Under the pieces are notes generated by a model that saw only the letters and a program-made list of their open reading frames with translations, was not told the origin of the DNA and did not search any database. A DNA stretch of 64,000 bases, taken from NCBI GenBank assembly GCA_040081715.1, contig JBEBFY010000010.1, positions 62,001 through 126,000 on the forward strand, read 5' to 3'. The DNA comes from CANKJK01 sp040081715 (GTDB taxonomy: Bacteria; Acidobacteriota; Vicinamibacteria; Vicinamibacterales; UBA2999). Within the stretch, counting starts at the first letter, position 1. Each line of letters opens with the position of its first letter. A program made the position numbers and the translations under genes. This document shows positions 60,471-64,000 of the stretch, piece after piece.

Positions 60471-61763
60471 ATGCGGATACTGTTTCGCGCCTGTCTTGTC
60501 TCTTCGTGCGTCCTTCTGGCTGGCCTGATCGCAGTCGGCCCACCTGTCCGGGCGCAGCGTGCCGGCATGTTTCAGGGGTCGGCCGACGATCCCCACATCC
60601 AGTACAGTGCCGGCCCGCTGGACAACGTCGTCGATGCGCTGAACACGCGGCTGGCGGCGGGGGCTGTGCGCCTGACCTTCGACGGGCGCGCCGGGTACCT
60701 GAAGTCGGTCCTCGACGCCATTGGCCTGCACGTGGACTCGCAGATGCTGGTCTTCTCGAAGGGGAGCCTGCAGGGCCGCCGCATCAGCCAGGTCAACCCA
60801 CGTGCCGTCTACTTCAACGACGTGGCGGCCCTCGGGTTTGTCCGTGACGGCGACGCGCTTGAACTCGCGGTCCAGGATGCCAGGCAGGGCGTGGTCTTCT
60901 ACACGCTGGCCCAGAAACCCGTCGAGGCACCCCGCTTCAAGCGGGAGATGATCTGCCTGGGGTGCCACATGACTGGCGACACCCACGGCGTGCCAGGCCT
61001 GCTGCTCTTCAGCTCGACCCCGGAGACCGCGGAGTCGTTCGGCTCCATCGTGTTTCAGCGTCAGACGATGCCGCCTGCCCGGCGCTTCGGCGGATGGCTG
61101 GTGACAGGTGCGTCCCCGTCGTTCAGCCACCTGGGCAACGGGCTCGATGCGCTGCACGATCGTCCGTCGCGCACGCTGACGACCACGGAAGGGCTCTACG
61201 ACCCTGACGGGTACCTGTCACACCAGAGCGATGTGGTGGCGTTGATGGTGCTCACGCACCAGGTGGGCATGGTGGACCTGATGATTCGTGCAGGGTGGGA
61301 GGCCAGAATGACAGGCCCGGCCGCCGGTTCGACGGTGTCGTCGAAGGTGGCGTCCGTCAGCCTGCCCGTGCTGAAAGCGGTGGCGGACGACGTGGTCGAC
61401 AGTCTCCTGTTCATCGATGAAGCCAGGCTCGACGGCCGTGTGCAGGGAGGTTCGGGATTCGCCGAGCGGTTCCAGACCCTGGGGCCCAGGGACACGAAGG
61501 GGCGTTCGCTCAGGGACCTGAACCTCGAGACCCGGTTGCTGCGCTATCCGTGCAGCTACCTGATCTACTCGCCGATGTTCGATGCGCTGCCGCCGGTGAT
61601 GAAGGGCCTCATCTACGAACGGATGTGGCAGGTACTCTCGGGAGCCGAGCGGGAGGAGCGCTACCGGTCGGCGTTGTCGCTGGCCGACCGGCAGGCCATC
61701 GTGGGCATTCTCCGGGACACCCGGCCCGGGCTTCCCGCCTACTTCAAGCCCGTCCTCAGGTAG
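60471..61763 (+). CDS. Exported protein with a single c-type heme motif
   Basis: A 430-residue protein with a signal peptide (LVSSCVLLAGLIAVGPPVRA). The middle has MICLGCHMTGDTHGVPG; CLGCH (~162-166) is a covalent heme-binding motif. Conserved-looking blocks include HIQYSAGPLDNVVDALNTRL, FGGWLVTGASPSFSHLGNG and YLIYSPMFDALPPVMKGLIY. I believe it belongs to a little-studied planctomycete/acidobacterial cytochrome-like family. Its partner is unknown. Confidence 0.7.
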   Translation: MRILFRACLVSSCVLLAGLIAVGPPVRAQRAGMFQGSADDPHIQYSAGPLDNVVDALNTRLAAGAVRLTFDGRAGYLKSVLDAIGLHVDSQMLVFSKGSLQGRRISQVNPRAVYFNDVAALGFVRDGDALELAVQDARQGVVFYTLAQKPVEAPRFKREMICLGCHMTGDTHGVPGLLLFSSTPETAESFGSIVFQRQTMPPARRFGGWLVTGASPSFSHLGNGLDALHDRPSRTLTTTEGLYDPDGYLSHQSDVVALMVLTHQVGMVDLMIRAGWEARMTGPAAGSTVSSKVASVSLPVLKAVADDVVDSLLFIDEARLDGRVQGGSGFAERFQTLGPRDTKGRSLRDLNLETRLLRYPCSYLIYSPMFDALPPVMKGLIYERMWQVLSGAEREERYRSALSLADRQAIVGILRDTRPGLPAYFKPVLR

Positions 61764-61790
61764 TTGAGTTCCCTCGTATATAGTCCGGCC

Positions 61791-63764
61791 ATGCGTCTCG
61801 GAGCGTGGTGTCTGTGCGTCCTGTCTGTGGTGTCCGCGTGTGGGGGGGCGGGTGCGCCGGCCCCGCCGGCCGCGGAACCCGACGCCGTGCTGAAGCAGTT
61901 CCTCCGCGCCTACGCGGTGGAGTTTCTGCGGCGCAATCCCACTGTCAATACCTATCTCGGCGGGGCTGGGCTTGATGTCTCGCTCCGCGACGTGGACGGC
62001 ACGCTTCGGGACCATTCCGAGAAGGCCATCGGCGACGAAGACGCCTGGCTGCAACGGGTGAAGGCGAACCTGGAACAAATGCAGGAGTCGACGCTCTCAG
62101 CGCCGATGCGCATCGACCGCGAGGTGGCGCTGTCGCAGGTCGGATTTCTCCTGCACCAGCATCAGGGGCGCAAGTACCAGCAGCGGGCCCTCGACACCTA
62201 TACGGCTGAACCATTCCGAGCATTGGACTGGCAGATCCAGGGCCTCGCCCAGACCGGCCCCGCCACCTTCGGCACCGACGAGGAGTGGGCACTCGTCGTG
62301 GCCCGCGTCAACGCTGTGCCTGCCTTCCTTGCCGCGGCCCGTGAGCAGATCAGCCAGGGGGTAAAGGCTGGCAACACCCCCGACCGCCGGATGATTCAGC
62401 GCGATGGCGTTGGGACGTCTGAGGCCAACGCGACGTACTTCGCGGAGACCCTGCCCGCGCTGGCAGCGAGCCGCATCGCGGGCCCGAAGAAGGATGCCCT
62501 CGTGGCCGAGGTGCGGGCGGCGGGTCAGAAAGCCTCGCAGGGCTTCCTGCAGTTCCGCGACTTTCTCGGCACCACCTTCTTTGATGGCGGGCCGCATGGG
62601 CGCATCAAGGAGGCGTTTGCGGCCGACCGGTTCGCCATGGGCGAAGCGGAATACAACTGGGCCCTCACCAACAATCTCCACCTCACACTGACGGCTGGTT
62701 CGCTCTATGAGGAGGCGTGGCCCATCGTCGAGCGTACCCAGCGCACCATGGTGAACCTGGCCCGCGACATCGCGCGCAAGCACCAATGGACGCTGCCCCA
62801 GGCCGACAAGCCAGCCGTGCGCGCGGTGTTCGACGAGCTCTCGAAGGACTATCCGAAGTCGGACCAGGAGATGATCGGGTGGTATCGGGACGCAGCGTTC
62901 CGCCTGGTGGAGTTCGGGCGGACGACGGGCCTCTTCGACGTGCCGGCCGACTACAAGTTGGATGTCGTGGAGACGCCTGCGCCGCTCCAGGCCTCCGTGG
63001 ATGGGGCCGCCTACTATCCCGCGCCGCCCTTCAAGAACTCCGGGGTGGGACGGTTCTATGTGACGCCCACCCACAACGACGTGGCTGAACTGCAGGCGAA
63101 CAACCGCGCGTCGATTGCGGACCTGGCGGCCCACGAAGGCTTCCCAGGCCACGACTGGTACTACAAGGTCGTGACCGTGGCGCGTGACCAGGTGTCGCCC
63201 GTGCGTTGGCTGACGCCTGGCGCCGTCGAAGACTCCTCTTCCATGTGGGAGGATTCGGTCTCGGCTGAAGGGTGGGGCCTCTACGCCGAAGCGCTGATGG
63301 CCGAGCCCGCAGAGGGCGCTCCGGGCGGGTTCTACACACCGGAGGAGCAGCTCTATCAACTGCAGGGCAAGCTCTATCGCGATGTCCGCGTGCGCATCGA
63401 CACCGGGATTCATACCGGCCGACTGTCCTACGACGATGCAGTGACGCTCTTTTCCGAGGTGCGGGACTTCCTGCCCGGCAAGTGCTCCGACCCGGCTGTC
63501 CTGAAGCTCGCCGCCAAGCGCGCCAGTTGCGAGACGGCCGAGCGCGCCATCTACCGCTACTCCAAGTGGCCGACCCAGGCGGTGACGTACCGCATCGGGA
63601 AGGACCAGATCTACGCGATGCGCGAAGAGGCGGCGCAGAAGCTGGGCGCGAAGTTCTCGTTGAAGGCCTTTCACCTGGCTTTCATTGCGCAGGGACAGAT
63701 CCCTCCCGGCTACTTCAAGGACGAACTGCTCAAGAGCCTCACCGCCCCAGCCGCCGGCAAGTAA
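61791..63764 (+). CDS. DUF885 lipoprotein, probable metallopeptidase
   Basis: A 657-residue protein with a lipoprotein signal (CLCVLSVVSACGG; VSAC lipobox, lipidated Cys). The DUF885 fold is marked by HEGFPGH (~448-454), a zinc-binding H-E-x-x-P-G-H signature, and a downstream Glu-rich helix (WEDSVSAEGWGLYAEALM). DUF885 proteins are related to M32-type carboxypeptidases and may degrade exported peptides. ATG 61791 begins at the lipobox-bearing leader. Confidence 0.88.
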   Translation: MRLGAWCLCVLSVVSACGGAGAPAPPAAEPDAVLKQFLRAYAVEFLRRNPTVNTYLGGAGLDVSLRDVDGTLRDHSEKAIGDEDAWLQRVKANLEQMQESTLSAPMRIDREVALSQVGFLLHQHQGRKYQQRALDTYTAEPFRALDWQIQGLAQTGPATFGTDEEWALVVARVNAVPAFLAAAREQISQGVKAGNTPDRRMIQRDGVGTSEANATYFAETLPALAASRIAGPKKDALVAEVRAAGQKASQGFLQFRDFLGTTFFDGGPHGRIKEAFAADRFAMGEAEYNWALTNNLHLTLTAGSLYEEAWPIVERTQRTMVNLARDIARKHQWTLPQADKPAVRAVFDELSKDYPKSDQEMIGWYRDAAFRLVEFGRTTGLFDVPADYKLDVVETPAPLQASVDGAAYYPAPPFKNSGVGRFYVTPTHNDVAELQANNRASIADLAAHEGFPGHDWYYKVVTVARDQVSPVRWLTPGAVEDSSSMWEDSVSAEGWGLYAEALMAEPAEGAPGGFYTPEEQLYQLQGKLYRDVRVRIDTGIHTGRLSYDDAVTLFSEVRDFLPGKCSDPAVLKLAAKRASCETAERAIYRYSKWPTQAVTYRIGKDQIYAMREEAAQKLGAKFSLKAFHLAFIAQGQIPPGYFKDELLKSLTAPAAGK

Positions 63765-63772
63765 CCCGAGCC

Positions 63773-64000
63773 CTAGCGCAGGTCGAGGGCGACCAGCGTC
63801 CGATCGTTCCTGAGATAGAGCAGCCCGTCGGCAAACGCCGGATAGGCACGCACCGTGGCCGGAAGTACGGTGGCCCGCGCCAGGGGCGTGAATGCCGCCG
63901 TACCTGTGGCTGAGAGGATGAGCCTGCCGTCCTCCGCGACCACGAGAAGCCGGTTGCCGATGGCCATCACGGTGCCGCCGCCGAAGCCGTCCTCGCTCCA
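63773..64000 (-). CDS. C-terminal part of a PQQ-repeat/BamB-like propeller protein (runs off the window)
   Basis: About 75 residues are visible, ending AYPAFADGLLYLRNDRTLVA LDLR. The repeat-like strands (GNRLLVVAEDGRLILSATGT, then FADGLLYLRND) match the last blades of a PQQ-binding/BamB-type beta-propeller. The gene begins beyond base 64000. Confidence 0.75.
   Translation of the reverse strand, partial: WSEDGFGGGTVMAIGNRLLVVAEDGRLILSATGTAAFTPLARATVLPATVRAYPAFADGLLYLRNDRTLVALDLR

Noticed and set aside
62097..63674. Minus-strand 525-codon frame opposite the DUF885 gene
   Set aside because: Shadow frame created by high GC codon bias; the plus-strand lipoprotein has a lipobox and zinc signature.

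Overview
This is a high-GC chromosomal window that most resembles an Acidobacteriota genome of the Vicinamibacteria type. The clues are a carboxypeptidase-regulatory-domain TonB receptor, a DUF5916 protein, a DUF885 lipoprotein, an isoquinoline-1-oxidoreductase-like pair, and several exported VOC and HpcH/HpaI-type proteins. The taxonomic placement is inference from family content. No marker gene proves it.

1-13 kb is core chromosome. A lysine/diaminopimelate block (asd on the minus strand, then lysC, dapB, dapA and an M20 peptidase) is followed by the widely conserved run SRP RNA, dnaX, ybaB, recR and a small membrane protein. Next comes a divergent light-response locus: an SDR/SRPBCC oxidoreductase faces a CarH/LitR-type B12 photoreceptor repressor, which abuts a class II photolyase. 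Their shared 96-bp intergenic region holds an inverted repeat overlapping both promoters. An exported aldolase-like protein and tRNA-Asn end the block.

13.16-39.03 kb is a 25.9-kb genomic island inserted at the 3' end of tRNA-Asn. The evidence is a tyrosine integrase next to the tRNA and an exact 48-bp copy of the tRNA 3' half at the far end. Its left part holds excisionase-like genes, a run of unknown minus-strand genes and an intact IS481-family element with a 6-bp CCTAGG target duplication. The middle has an ArdC-like antirestriction protein and a serine recombinase. The right part (24.6-37.15 kb) looks like an integron gene-cassette array without an integron integrase. ORFs are bounded by GTTRRRY sites, and at three cassettes the upstream core and the downstream RYYYAAC box are exact reverse complements. 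The cassettes carry a HEPN-like protein, a 1781-residue SF1 helicase-nuclease, single-TM proteins, an SRAP protein in reverse orientation, and a TonB-C-domain protein with about five 50-residue repeats. One cassette is broken by an IS3-family element and one attC site appears split by an IS3 remnant.

39.0-41.5 kb, just outside the island, has two toxin-antitoxin loci (higBA and vapBC), each with a palindrome at its promoter, plus a decayed pentapeptide-repeat gene. 41.5-64 kb is a chromosomal region rich in exported proteins: a c-type heme protein, three VOC proteins, two more exported HpcH/HpaI-like proteins whose active sites have diverged, an SMP-30-like lactonase, a large TonB-dependent receptor, SemiSWEET, a DUF5916 protein, an IorA/IorB oxidoreductase pair with a Tat signal, a CLGCH heme protein and a DUF885 lipoprotein. 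Together these suggest envelope-based uptake and oxidation of small organic substrates, but no substrate can be named from sequence alone.
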